A stretch of DNA of 35,747 nt from Synergistaceae bacterium (GTDB lineage Bacteria; Synergistota; Synergistia; Synergistales; Aminobacteriaceae). Made by a program: the position numbers and the translations under genes. Location of the stretch: NCBI GenBank assembly GCA_017446055.1, contig JAFSRQ010000060.1:1-35747 (forward strand), written 5' to 3'. The stretch's first letter is position 1, and every line of letters starts with the position of its first letter. Below the pieces are notes generated by a model, which ran no database searches, was not told the DNA's origin, and saw only the letters and a list, made by a program, of their open reading frames with translations. Positions 6,862 to 14,419 of this stretch are shown in pieces.

Positions 6862-8537
6862 GAGAAGTATTCCAGCTCGGCCATTTCCTCAACTATTGAC
6901 TTGAAGACTGGAGCAGCAAGTTCACCGCCGTAATACCTTCCGTTTGACGGCTCACCAATCGCAATGAGCATGAGATACTTCGGCTCTTCATACGGCCAGA
7001 ACCCCACAAACGAGGCTACATACTTTCCCGGAGCATAGCCGCCTTTGCCCGCAACCTGCGCAGTTCCAGTTTTCCCCGCGACATTCGTTATCGTTGTGGC
7101 CGCTCTCTTGCCGGTGCCTTCGGTGATTACCCGCCTCATTGCCTGCCGTATCCATTGCGCGGTCTCAGGAGTCATAACCTCGCGCATGACTTTAGGCTCA
7201 CCTTTGTAGACAGTCTCACCCAGCGAGTTCACAGCCTCTTTCACGATGTAGGGACTCATGAGTTTTCCGCCGTTCACTACAGCCGCCATAGCCGTAACAA
7301 GCTGAAGTGGAGTAACCGCAAGACCCTGACCTATAGCGATATTAGCCGGAGTAATTCCGCGCCAGTTTTCGGGGTAAGGGAGGATTCCTTTTGCGACTCC
7401 GGGAAGCTCTATGTCCGACTCGCGCCCGAAGCCCATTGCCTGAAGGCTCTCGTAGGTCTTCATCCTGTCAGCGCGAATCCCTATCTGTGCCATTCCCACG
7501 TTTGACGACTTTATTAGGAGCTGTGCTGTGTTCACGTTGCCTAAAGCGACTCTTGCGTCCGACTCCCTGATAAAGCCGTCAGCAACTTTGAGCTTTGCCG
7601 GGCAGAAGAACATCTCATCCTTCTTCACCCATTCCCTTTCGAGTGCTATAGCCATGTACACGGGCTTGAAGGTTGAGCCGGGTTCATACGTCCTGCTTAC
7701 CGCGCTGTTCGAGAGGGACTCTATCGTGAGGCTTCTGCGGTCTGATGGGTTGTAGGTCGGGTAGCTTGCCATCGCGAGAATTTCGCCTGTGTTGGGATTC
7801 ATGCAGAGAGCGACTGCCCATTTAGCCCGCTCGTGTTCGGCTGTCCTGAAGAGGTGCTTCTCCACAACGTACTGTATGCGGCTGTCCAGTGTGAGTGTTA
7901 CTACTGGTGTTACGGATCGTCTTTCGGGCTCGCGCTCCATGAGTGAGGCTGCCTGACTGTTCTGGCGGCGGACTACTATCTTCTGCCCTGAAGGACTGTA
8001 GAGCGTGTTGTCCCATGCCTGTTCGATTCCTGCTTGGCCTTTGTTGTCGTTGTCGCAGAAGCCAAGAACGTGGGACATCAAATTTTGGTTGGTGTACTTC
8101 CTGTAAGGCTCATCGACATGCTGAACCGCACGGATTTTCTTCTCCAGCTCACGGAATTTCGCGGCTTCGTTTTCCGGGACTTTGTGGTTCAGCCACATGA
8201 AGCGTCTGTTTTTCTCCTTCAGGGACACGATTTTTTCTGTGATTTCAGGTGAGACTACCTGCGCTATGTTTTCGAGGTCTTCTGAGCTTACCATTGAGGG
8301 ATCTACTGCGAATGCCGGCAGGGTTTCGGAGATTACGAGAGCGTTGCCTTTAACGTCCTGAATGATTCCGCGTGTCGACTTGACCGGGACTCTCCTCCAG
8401 TATTGATGCTGGGACTGCTGAACCACACGCGAGTCCGGGTAACAGTGCCGGGCCGCTAACGTACATCCTATAACCGCGAAGAATATCACGAAAAGTATCC
8501 AGGGATTCCCCGCACTGCCCTGGCGCTGGGGGGACAT
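6858..8537 (-). CDS. ftsI: Septal peptidoglycan transpeptidase (class B PBP)
   Basis: FtsI (PBP3) cross-links septal peptidoglycan in the periplasm, working with FtsW. The 559-residue protein has one N-terminal membrane anchor (about residues 12-30) and the PBP dimerisation domain starting at STRGIIQD. The transpeptidase domain has all three active-site motifs: S288-T-F-K291, S344-S-N346 and K489-T-G491. No PASTA domains are present. The start overlaps the ftsL-like stop by one base (TGATG), and the stop overlaps the GNAT gene start. Position after rsmH and ftsL supports FtsI rather than a sporulation or elongation PBP. Confidence 0.95.
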   Translation of the reverse strand: MSPQRQGSAGNPWILFVIFFAVIGCTLAARHCYPDSRVVQQSQHQYWRRVPVKSTRGIIQDVKGNALVISETLPAFAVDPSMVSSEDLENIAQVVSPEITEKIVSLKEKNRRFMWLNHKVPENEAAKFRELEKKIRAVQHVDEPYRKYTNQNLMSHVLGFCDNDNKGQAGIEQAWDNTLYSPSGQKIVVRRQNSQAASLMEREPERRSVTPVVTLTLDSRIQYVVEKHLFRTAEHERAKWAVALCMNPNTGEILAMASYPTYNPSDRRSLTIESLSNSAVSRTYEPGSTFKPVYMAIALEREWVKKDEMFFCPAKLKVADGFIRESDARVALGNVNTAQLLIKSSNVGMAQIGIRADRMKTYESLQAMGFGRESDIELPGVAKGILPYPENWRGITPANIAIGQGLAVTPLQLVTAMAAVVNGGKLMSPYIVKEAVNSLGETVYKGEPKVMREVMTPETAQWIRQAMRRVITEGTGKRAATTITNVAGKTGTAQVAGKGGYAPGKYVASFVGFWPYEEPKYLMLIAIGEPSNGRYYGGELAAPVFKSIVEEMAELEYFS

Positions 8538-8926
8538 CAGTCAGACATCTGCCTTCCCAGTAGCCACGCAAGGCTCGAACGCCAGCCGCTGAAATCGGAA
8601 GCCGCATTCTGCTTTGAGGCCGCAAGATTCCCGGTTCTTGTGCGGACAGGGAGCGTTTCAGCCTTCAGAACCTTCTGCATTCCGAGACTCTCCTTGCAGT
8701 AAGAGTATATCCTTATGGGAGCAACAAGCGCGGAAAGTTCCTGCCTCAATATAACTTCTTCGTCTGAATATTTCTGTATGGACTGATTTACGGATTCAAG
8801 ATAGTATACCAGTCTTGCGGCGTGAAATCTCAATATGCCCAGACCTATTACGAGGCTTATGACTACTCCGAGACCCAGCACAAATTTCAAGGTTATCCTT
8901 AACCTGTTGGCATTGTCTTTGCGCAC
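8537..8926 (-). CDS. ftsL: FtsL-like cell division protein
   Basis: This 129-residue bitopic protein has a short basic cytoplasmic start, one membrane helix (about residues 12-30), and then a heptad-like helical stretch (about 35-70). The ending LGMQKVLKAETLPV resembles the conserved FtsL/DivIC tail. Sequence conservation in this family is low; the call rests on topology, size and the position between rsmH and ftsI. The product should join FtsB and FtsQ in the divisome activation complex. The GTG start at 8926 has GGAG four bases upstream. It follows rsmH by 84 bases; that gap holds a TATTAT that could be a weak internal -10. Confidence 0.75.
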   Translation of the reverse strand: MRKDNANRLRITLKFVLGLGVVISLVIGLGILRFHAARLVYYLESVNQSIQKYSDEEVILRQELSALVAPIRIYSYCKESLGMQKVLKAETLPVRTRTGNLAASKQNAASDFSGWRSSLAWLLGRQMSD

Positions 8927-9010
8927 TCTCTCCGCCCCCGCTTCCCTTTCTGTGAATTTTGTGTGAAATTTTTTAGTGTCACGAATAATATCACAATCTG
9001 CAAAAAATAC

Positions 9011-9889
9011 CTAGTTGACAGTCAGATAAAATGCCCTTAACTTTGCGCTCCTTGCCTTGTAGTTGCGCCCGCATTCTTCCTGTGATGGTGTGAGGGGATG
9101 ACGTGTCAGAATTTTCCCCCTGCCATCGTTCTGCCACTTACGGAAGGAGTGTTTCACGAGTCTGTCTTCAAGCGAGTGGTACGACACAAAGATTACGAGG
9201 GCTGACTTGTTCACTTCAGGAATTGACGCAAGGAGGGCTTCAAGCTCTTCTGTTTCGCGGTTGACGCAGATTCTGAGTGCCTGAAAGATTCTCCGTGCCG
9301 GGTGAGTCCCCATCTTGCGCTGTACTGGCTGAGGGAGGGTATCACGTATCAGGGCGACGAGTCCGGCAGTTGTGGTTATGGGACTGGGCGAGCGTTTCAC
9401 GGCCTCGGCTATGAGTCTGGCGTAACGTTCCTCGCCGTAAACCCGGAAGATTTCCGCGAGTGTCTTTGAGTCCGAGTCCCTGAGAATGTCTGCGGCTGTC
9501 GGCGAGTCATCGTCAGGATTCATGCGCATATCAAGCGGTCCGTCATTCTGGAACGAGAAGCCCCGCCTTGAATCTGTGAGCTGCATGTTCGAGACTCCCA
9601 AGTCAAACACGAGAACGTCAAAATCTCCGATGCCGCCAATCCCGGAGATGTCCCCGAAATTCTGGTGCATGGCCGTGAATCTCGCGCCGTAAGTTCCGAG
9701 CCGTTCGCGTGAAATTCTGACTGCTTCCGGGTCGCGGTCAATGCCTAGGATTTTTGCTGACGGGAATCTTCCGAGCATGGCCAGAGAGTAGCCGCCAAGT
9801 CCTAATGTGCCGTCAAGGATTCTGGCGTGTGAGTGTGCTTCTATGAGTGCTGAGACTTCAGCGAGCATTACGGGTTCATGATGGGTCAA
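9011..9889 (-). CDS. rsmH: 16S rRNA (cytosine(1402)-N(4))-methyltransferase
   Basis: RsmH (MraW) methylates C1402 of 16S rRNA using S-adenosylmethionine and is the usual first gene of the dcw cluster. The 292 residues include HHEPVMLAEV at the start, the SAM-binding DGTLGLGGYS (residues 26-35), GIDRDPEAV, FDLGVSNMQL, RGFSF..GPLDMRM, and VSYHSLEDRLVKHSF near the end. The TTG start at 9889 is chosen because it keeps the conserved H-x-PV motif and follows AAGGTGAT. That TTG overlaps the TGA of a truncated upstream copy (TTGA), so translation may be coupled to it. The first 68 codons are duplicated upstream. Confidence 0.96.
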   Translation of the reverse strand: MTHHEPVMLAEVSALIEAHSHARILDGTLGLGGYSLAMLGRFPSAKILGIDRDPEAVRISRERLGTYGARFTAMHQNFGDISGIGGIGDFDVLVFDLGVSNMQLTDSRRGFSFQNDGPLDMRMNPDDDSPTAADILRDSDSKTLAEIFRVYGEERYARLIAEAVKRSPSPITTTAGLVALIRDTLPQPVQRKMGTHPARRIFQALRICVNRETEELEALLASIPEVNKSALVIFVSYHSLEDRLVKHSFRKWQNDGRGKILTRHPLTPSQEECGRNYKARSAKLRAFYLTVN

Positions 9890-10137
9890 TGAATATCACC
9901 TTTTCGTGAATATGATAATGTTGCGCTAGTCCTGCCGTAAGTTCCGAGTCGTTCGCGTGAAATTCTGACTGCTTCCGGGTCGCGGTCAATACCTAGGATT
10001 TTTGCTGACGGGAATCTTCCGAGCATGGCCAGAGAGTAGCCGCCAAGTCCTAATGTGCCGTCAAGGATTCTGGCGTGTGAATGTGCTTCTATGAGTGCTG
10101 AGACTTCAGCGAGCATTACGGGTTCATGATGGGTCAA
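9886..10137 (-). pseudogene. Truncated tandem copy of the rsmH 5' end
   Basis: This 83-codon frame is identical to rsmH for its first 68 residues (through RERLGTYG) and then runs into 15 unrelated residues encoded by the junction. It has the same TTG start and AAGGTGA SD as rsmH. It keeps the SAM-binding loop but lacks the rest of the methyltransferase, so it cannot be active on its own. Its TGA overlaps the intact gene's TTG, so it could act as a translated leader for rsmH. Six or so base differences from the intact copy show that the duplication is not brand new and argue against a simple assembly artefact. Confidence 0.85.
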
Positions 10138-10151
10138 TGAGTATCACCTTT

Positions 10152-10180
10152 TTGTGAATATGATAACACTGCGCTAAAAT
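10152..10180 (+). promoter_or_regulatory. Sigma70-type promoter for the wHTH-ATPase-nuclease-pilus operon
   Basis: TTGTGA (10152-10157), a 17-base spacer, and TAAAAT (10175-10180) lie 39 bases before the ATG at 10220. This is the only good promoter seen before 16.8 kb, so the operon may run through the pilus genes. Confidence 0.6.
10160..10168 (-). promoter_or_regulatory. Extended -10 promoter for the rsmH operon
   Basis: The minus strand reads TGTTATCAT, an extended -10, about 23 bases before the TTG of the truncated rsmH copy. In the inner duplicate the TG is lost (CATTATCAT), so the outer copy is likely the working promoter. It overlaps the rightward promoter for the gene at 10220. Confidence 0.45.
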
Positions 10181-10219
10181 TAGGGCATTCCACAAAATTC
10201 AAGGGGTGAAGATTCTGTT

Positions 10220-10936
10220 ATGCCGGGGAAAAATGTTGAGGTTTTCATTCGTGGCATATTGGACAAGAGCAAGGGCTTCATGAAGGTGAAAGATGTAATT
10301 TCTATGATGAGCCTTGATATGAAGCGTCAGATTTGTCCTAGTGTGAAGAAGCCTACTGACGCTGCTGTTGCGAGAAGCCTTGAGGGTGTTTTTGCGGACA
10401 AGTTTGTTTTCCGCAGGAAGGGAAGCGCAAAGTACATATTCACGCCTTGCCTGCCCTCGGATATTGTTCTGTCATTCCTACAGAGCGGAGAGCCTGTGAG
10501 TCCCAAAATCTTGGCGAAGACTCTTCCTTTCACGAAATCCGAATTTGCCGAAATCATCAGCGGCCTTGAAGCATCAGGAAGGATTATCACTGTCTACAAT
10601 GAGAAACTTGAACCTGGCATCATGCTCAACGACTCACAGCAGGAAAACGGACGCACTGAATCCCGGCAGACTCCTTCAGGGGAATATACGCCGGAGAGAT
10701 TCCGTGAGGCATTCGACAACAGCGACAAGGGAAGGACTTTCGTGCGTATCTTTAAGATGAGGAGATATTTATCCTGGCCCCGTGAAGTTTTCGACAGCAT
10801 GGTCATGACTCTTCTCAGGGAGGGAAAAATTTTCGTCCACCCCGCAGAGCCTACTGTGCTTAAGCCGGATGAGTACGAAGACAGCTTCAGGGACGAATTT
10901 GGCGACATGAACGGGACGGTTACGTGGAATGAATAG
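10220..10936 (+). CDS. Unknown protein with winged-helix-like segments
   Basis: I do not recognise this 238-residue protein. Residues about 1-70 (FIRGILDKSKGFMKVKDVIS... with a later YIFTP), about 75-125 (VLSFLQSGEPVSPKILAKTL...GRIITV) and about 155-215 (FVRIFKMRRYLSWPREVFD...REGKIFVHP) each read like a helix-turn-helix followed by a beta-wing ('grow, read, check last strand') pattern. That would suit a DNA-binding or adaptor protein with two or three winged-helix modules. There is no signal peptide or membrane segment. The ATG at 10220 follows AAGGGGTGA. The 3' end overlaps the ATPase gene by eight bases, so the two are very probably co-translated and may form one complex. Confidence 0.7.
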   Translation: MPGKNVEVFIRGILDKSKGFMKVKDVISMMSLDMKRQICPSVKKPTDAAVARSLEGVFADKFVFRRKGSAKYIFTPCLPSDIVLSFLQSGEPVSPKILAKTLPFTKSEFAEIISGLEASGRIITVYNEKLEPGIMLNDSQQENGRTESRQTPSGEYTPERFREAFDNSDKGRTFVRIFKMRRYLSWPREVFDSMVMTLLREGKIFVHPAEPTVLKPDEYEDSFRDEFGDMNGTVTWNE

Positions 10937-12878
10937 CATATCTATACAGCAGAAATTGCGCGGCAACAATCCGTTTGCGTCTTTATCATCACCGTTTCCT
11001 TGGGAGAATACTAATCCTGACATTGCCCAGCTCAACCGTGAGACCTCAGAAGAAATCGAGCAGCTTATACGCCAGAAACGCCGTGAGCCTTCCGTGCCTC
11101 TTGCAGGACTGATACTCGGTGAGATCGGTTACGGGAAAACTCACATGATGATGAGGATTCTCCGCCGTCTCAGAAGCAACGCCCAGCCCGCATTATTCGC
11201 GGCAGTAAAAGCCTTCCGCAACCCTAGAGGAGTCATGCAGCACATGTTATCGGAGATATTCATCAACCTTAAGCTGACGCACAGCGGAGGACGCTCGCAG
11301 TTTGATCTTCTTATGGAGGGTATAGCAGCAGCCTACAGGGAACGCAGGATTAATGACGGCTTCGATGATATTTCCTCACTGGATATGCATAAATACATGG
11401 CGAGGGATATTCCTAGGTTAGACAGAAATTTTCTCAGGTGCATACTGCTATATCTCAATACTGATGATGAGTTTGTGAGGACGGATATTGCTGACTGGAT
11501 TTGTGACGGCCTTGATGATGAGACCTCACAGAGCTTAGGACTTCCGTCAAAAGATACAAGCTCGATGACTGAGGAAAGGCGCGAGGAGCTTGCGGAGAAA
11601 AATCTTCTCTCACTCGGACTCGTAATGGCTTATGCGAGGATGCCTATGATAGTGTGCTTTGACCAGCTTGACGCTATGAAGTCCCCTGAGCTTATCGGCG
11701 CGTGGGGTGAGGTTGTCGCGCTTCTGATGAATGATTTATCGGGTGTACTGCCTCTGTGTTTCCTGAAGGCGGCAACGTGGGAGGATAATTTCCGTCCTGT
11801 TCTTGATGCCGCTGTGGTGCAGAGGATAGAGCACATGAAGATGAACATGAAGGGGTGTTCCGCCGCACAGGCTCGCCAGCTTGTACGCGAGAAAATTGCT
11901 TCAGCCTTCACCAATGACGCGGAAGAAATATACCAGTGGCTTATGTCAAGGATAGAGAATGTTCTCCGCGATGGATTGTCCCCCAGAAAAGTAATACAGA
12001 TAGCAGGCGATGCAATAGAGGAAAACCGTCCGCCTGAAGACATAGTGCAGTCAGCCTACAACGAGGAAGCCGACAAAGTTCGGGCAATCCCCCAGACATG
12101 GCCGCCAAACGCCGAACACCTCACTCTCGCCCTTGAAGTATGGCTGTCATCACTCGAAGGCTTCACAGTGAGCAGGACAAAGGAGAAATACATAAAGCTG
12201 CTGGGTGTTCACGGCGACAAAAAGTTTGCGTTCATCGTCATAACGGCAAAAGCACACGCAACCGTAAGCGCGGCACTCAAAGCGGGAATGTCATTCATGA
12301 AGGAATACCCCGGCAGTGAATGCTTCTACATCTCAGAGGACAAGACTCACAAAAAGTCGTGGAAGCAGGCAAATGACAATCTCAGGAAATTTCTTGATGA
12401 CAGCGGACACGTAATAATCCTCGACAAAGACAGCCGCGTAAACTGGTACGCACTAACCGCCCTCATCAACCGCGTGGACAACGGCGATGTGAACATATAT
12501 TCATCCTCGTCAACAAGAACAGCCACACGCAGGGACATTCTCGGCTTCGTCCGGACACTCAAGCTCATAGACACGAACGCCCTGAAGTTTTCCCCCGCGT
12601 CAGTAACATACACCCCACCTTCCCCAAAAAGAGAATCCCGCAGGCCTGAGCCTAAAGTGTATTTTGACGACAAGCTGTTTGCTGACACCCTCAGGAGCAT
12701 AATCACAGCATCGCCCATGAAGATATTATCTGTGGACAAGGCCGCAGAATTGATGTCCCAGCGCGGAATAAGAGCGGGGCGCAACGAGGTGATAGCGTTC
12801 GTGAAGAATCATTCGGAGAGCTTCAAGACCTACAGCTCAAGGAATGACACACTCATAACGCTTGGGGATAAGACATGA
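10929..12878 (+). CDS. P-loop ATPase of unknown system (AAA+/STAND-like)
   Basis: This 649-residue cytoplasmic protein has a Walker A GEIGYGKTH (residues 64-72) and Walker B IVCFDQLDA (241-249), with the hydrophobic stretch VLPLCFLKAATWED after it as a possible sensor 1. Helical lid-like sequence follows (about 300-370). Residues about 405-530 form an alpha/beta segment (KFAFIVITAKAH, CFYISEDK, GHVIILDKDS) that could be a nuclease-like or receptor-like fold. Residues about 585-645 look like another winged helix. The N-terminal NNPFASLSSPFPWE motif is distinctive. The gene is sandwiched, with overlaps, between the winged-helix-like gene and a Cas4/RecB-type nuclease gene. ATP-driven DNA loading or translocation is an inference. 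I cannot place it in a named defence ATPase family. Confidence 0.8.
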   Translation: MNSISIQQKLRGNNPFASLSSPFPWENTNPDIAQLNRETSEEIEQLIRQKRREPSVPLAGLILGEIGYGKTHMMMRILRRLRSNAQPALFAAVKAFRNPRGVMQHMLSEIFINLKLTHSGGRSQFDLLMEGIAAAYRERRINDGFDDISSLDMHKYMARDIPRLDRNFLRCILLYLNTDDEFVRTDIADWICDGLDDETSQSLGLPSKDTSSMTEERREELAEKNLLSLGLVMAYARMPMIVCFDQLDAMKSPELIGAWGEVVALLMNDLSGVLPLCFLKAATWEDNFRPVLDAAVVQRIEHMKMNMKGCSAAQARQLVREKIASAFTNDAEEIYQWLMSRIENVLRDGLSPRKVIQIAGDAIEENRPPEDIVQSAYNEEADKVRAIPQTWPPNAEHLTLALEVWLSSLEGFTVSRTKEKYIKLLGVHGDKKFAFIVITAKAHATVSAALKAGMSFMKEYPGSECFYISEDKTHKKSWKQANDNLRKFLDDSGHVIILDKDSRVNWYALTALINRVDNGDVNIYSSSSTRTATRRDILGFVRTLKLIDTNALKFSPASVTYTPPSPKRESRRPEPKVYFDDKLFADTLRSIITASPMKILSVDKAAELMSQRGIRAGRNEVIAFVKNHSESFKTYSSRNDTLITLGDKT

Positions 12879-14419
12879 GGAGATGCTTTATCACAGTCAG
12901 CAATATAGCTTTGTGCCAGAGATGCCCGATGCTTTTGGCCTATACTGTTCACAAGGGCGTTAGGGATCTGTGGAAGGTCGGCATTAACGGCAACGGTTAC
13001 GCTTACGGCTCAATGTTCCACAAGAATATAGCGCAGGCATTCTTTGAGGCGGCTTCAGACCCGGCAAGTTCTCTTCACGGCAGAATCTCGGCCTCTATAC
13101 GTGAAGGCGGCAATGCTCTTGAGGGGGTGATACGTGAAAATATATTCATCCCGTTCCTTGACGCTAACTCGGAGAATTACACCTCAGGCCAGATTATGGC
13201 GATGGCAAAAGGAGTCAGCGTTTGGGTTCGGGCAATGTCGGAGTTCTTCTCGCTCATACCCTCGTTGACGAGAAGCCCGGAAAGATTCATGCAGACCGTG
13301 TTCATTCCCCCGGAGCAGACTCTCAGGGCGTATCATGACTGCCCGGAAGGAAGGCTGATAGTCTCAGGGAGATATGACGCGCTGCTCTTCAACCCTGACC
13401 GGGGGGAAGCAAGGCTGTTCGAGTTCAAGGGCTACACTAAGAGTGATGTTACTGTGCCGTTGTCGCAGAGCCTGATTTACTCGTGGCTTGTCTGGAAACA
13501 CACGGGCATCGTTCCGTCTGTCGAGATAATATACCTTGATGATGCTGACAGAGACCCGGAAATTTTCCCGGCCCAAAGCGTTTGGGAGATGATATGCGCG
13601 GGTCTTCCGGGATTGTTCCGTGCGGCCTTCGGGGTAATGTCGCTGAAGTGGCTGCCGGAAATCGTGAGGGACAAGAATTTATGTGTGCGCTGCCCGTTCT
13701 CGGACAGGTGCGCGGATGACTGGAGGAATCTTACTGTGAGAAAGAGGAAGGGTGTTTCCCTGCTTAATGTGATGGTGTTCATGATGTTTGCGGTGATGAT
13801 TACGTCGCAGGTGTTTTTCTTCGCGAAGTGGTCGGCTGATTCTTCTGCTGAGGAGCGCGAGCTTATGATGTACAGGATTCACCTTGACTCGCTGGTTGAG
13901 GAGGGGAAAACGGCTCTGGAGAATAAGAGTACAGGGATAATCAATCATGTTCATATTGGAGCTAAGACATTCTCGCAATTCTCATCAGACGCAAAGGTAT
14001 TCGACAACTCCGGCCTTAGCGACGGATGGAAGCAGGACGGCTATAAAGACACGTATCACATCAGAATTTATGATTTGGATTACACGTTTGATGGTACTAG
14101 TTTTACTGCAACCGACAGAAAAACATGGACAGACAGCTACGGCAACACGAATGCGTGCTATAAGGTTTTCGCGGCCATGCAGCCATTATCCTATGATACT
14201 CCTACAATAACTGGTGAAGGTGAGGCAGCTGTAACTACTCACAATTACACAATCAGGAACAGATTCTATCTCATCCGGGCATGGGCAAAGCTCCCGGAGA
14301 ATTATTACGGCAGGAGACTCATGTATCAGCTACTAGTCAGCAGGGACGAACTAGCACCAGATACTAGGGATGAATATTACAACGTAGACACATTATCATT
14401 TCAGGAGGTGTGGTTCTAA
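12875..14419 (+). CDS. Cas4/RecB-like PD-(D/E)XK nuclease continuous with a prepilin-like domain
   Basis: Residues 1-285 carry a complete RecB/Cas4-type nuclease layout: His49 (GSMFHK), Asp168 (GRYDALLF), Glu183-x-Lys185 (FEFKG) and Gln198-x3-Tyr202. Four Cys are placed as in iron-sulfur Cas4/AddB enzymes (C17 in RCPML; C270, C273, C279 in CVRCPFSDRC). Residues 289-320 then read RKRKG plus a long hydrophobic helix starting VSLLNVMVFMMF, which looks like a class III prepilin leader and helix, though Asn replaces the usual Glu5. The final 195 residues look like an extracytoplasmic globular domain. No stop separates the parts, but an internal GTG with a good SD at 13736 could start the pilin part separately. 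The start overlaps the ATPase stop (ATGA). The stop overlaps the pilM start (TAATG). Confidence 0.82.
   Translation: MRRCFITVSNIALCQRCPMLLAYTVHKGVRDLWKVGINGNGYAYGSMFHKNIAQAFFEAASDPASSLHGRISASIREGGNALEGVIRENIFIPFLDANSENYTSGQIMAMAKGVSVWVRAMSEFFSLIPSLTRSPERFMQTVFIPPEQTLRAYHDCPEGRLIVSGRYDALLFNPDRGEARLFEFKGYTKSDVTVPLSQSLIYSWLVWKHTGIVPSVEIIYLDDADRDPEIFPAQSVWEMICAGLPGLFRAAFGVMSLKWLPEIVRDKNLCVRCPFSDRCADDWRNLTVRKRKGVSLLNVMVFMMFAVMITSQVFFFAKWSADSSAEERELMMYRIHLDSLVEEGKTALENKSTGIINHVHIGAKTFSQFSSDAKVFDNSGLSDGWKQDGYKDTYHIRIYDLDYTFDGTSFTATDRKTWTDSYGNTNACYKVFAAMQPLSYDTPTITGEGEAAVTTHNYTIRNRFYLIRAWAKLPENYYGRRLMYQLLVSRDELAPDTRDEYYNVDTLSFQEVWF
13722..13738 (+). promoter_or_regulatory. Internal SD and in-frame GTG start for the prepilin-like part
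   Basis: GGAGG at 13722-13726 is nine bases before an in-frame GTG at 13736-13738 (residue 288 of the fused frame). Starting there gives a 227-residue protein beginning MRKRKG|VSLLN..., an almost ideal prepilin leader. It may be the relic or working start of a once-separate minor-pilin gene. Confidence 0.55.

Larger units (their letters stand above)
9686..10175. repeat. 248-bp tandem direct duplication
   Basis: The segment from 9686 to about 9927 repeats from 9934 to about 10175 with an offset of 248 bases and only a handful of substitutions. It covers the rsmH start region plus about 40 bases of upstream sequence that includes the promoter area. Confidence 0.92.

Noticed and set aside
10220..14419. 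BREX, Gabija, Wadjet or CRISPR adaptation module
   Set aside because: No methyltransferase, phosphatase, helicase, SMC, Cas1 or Cas2 partners are present, and the ATPase motifs did not match a named family by eye.
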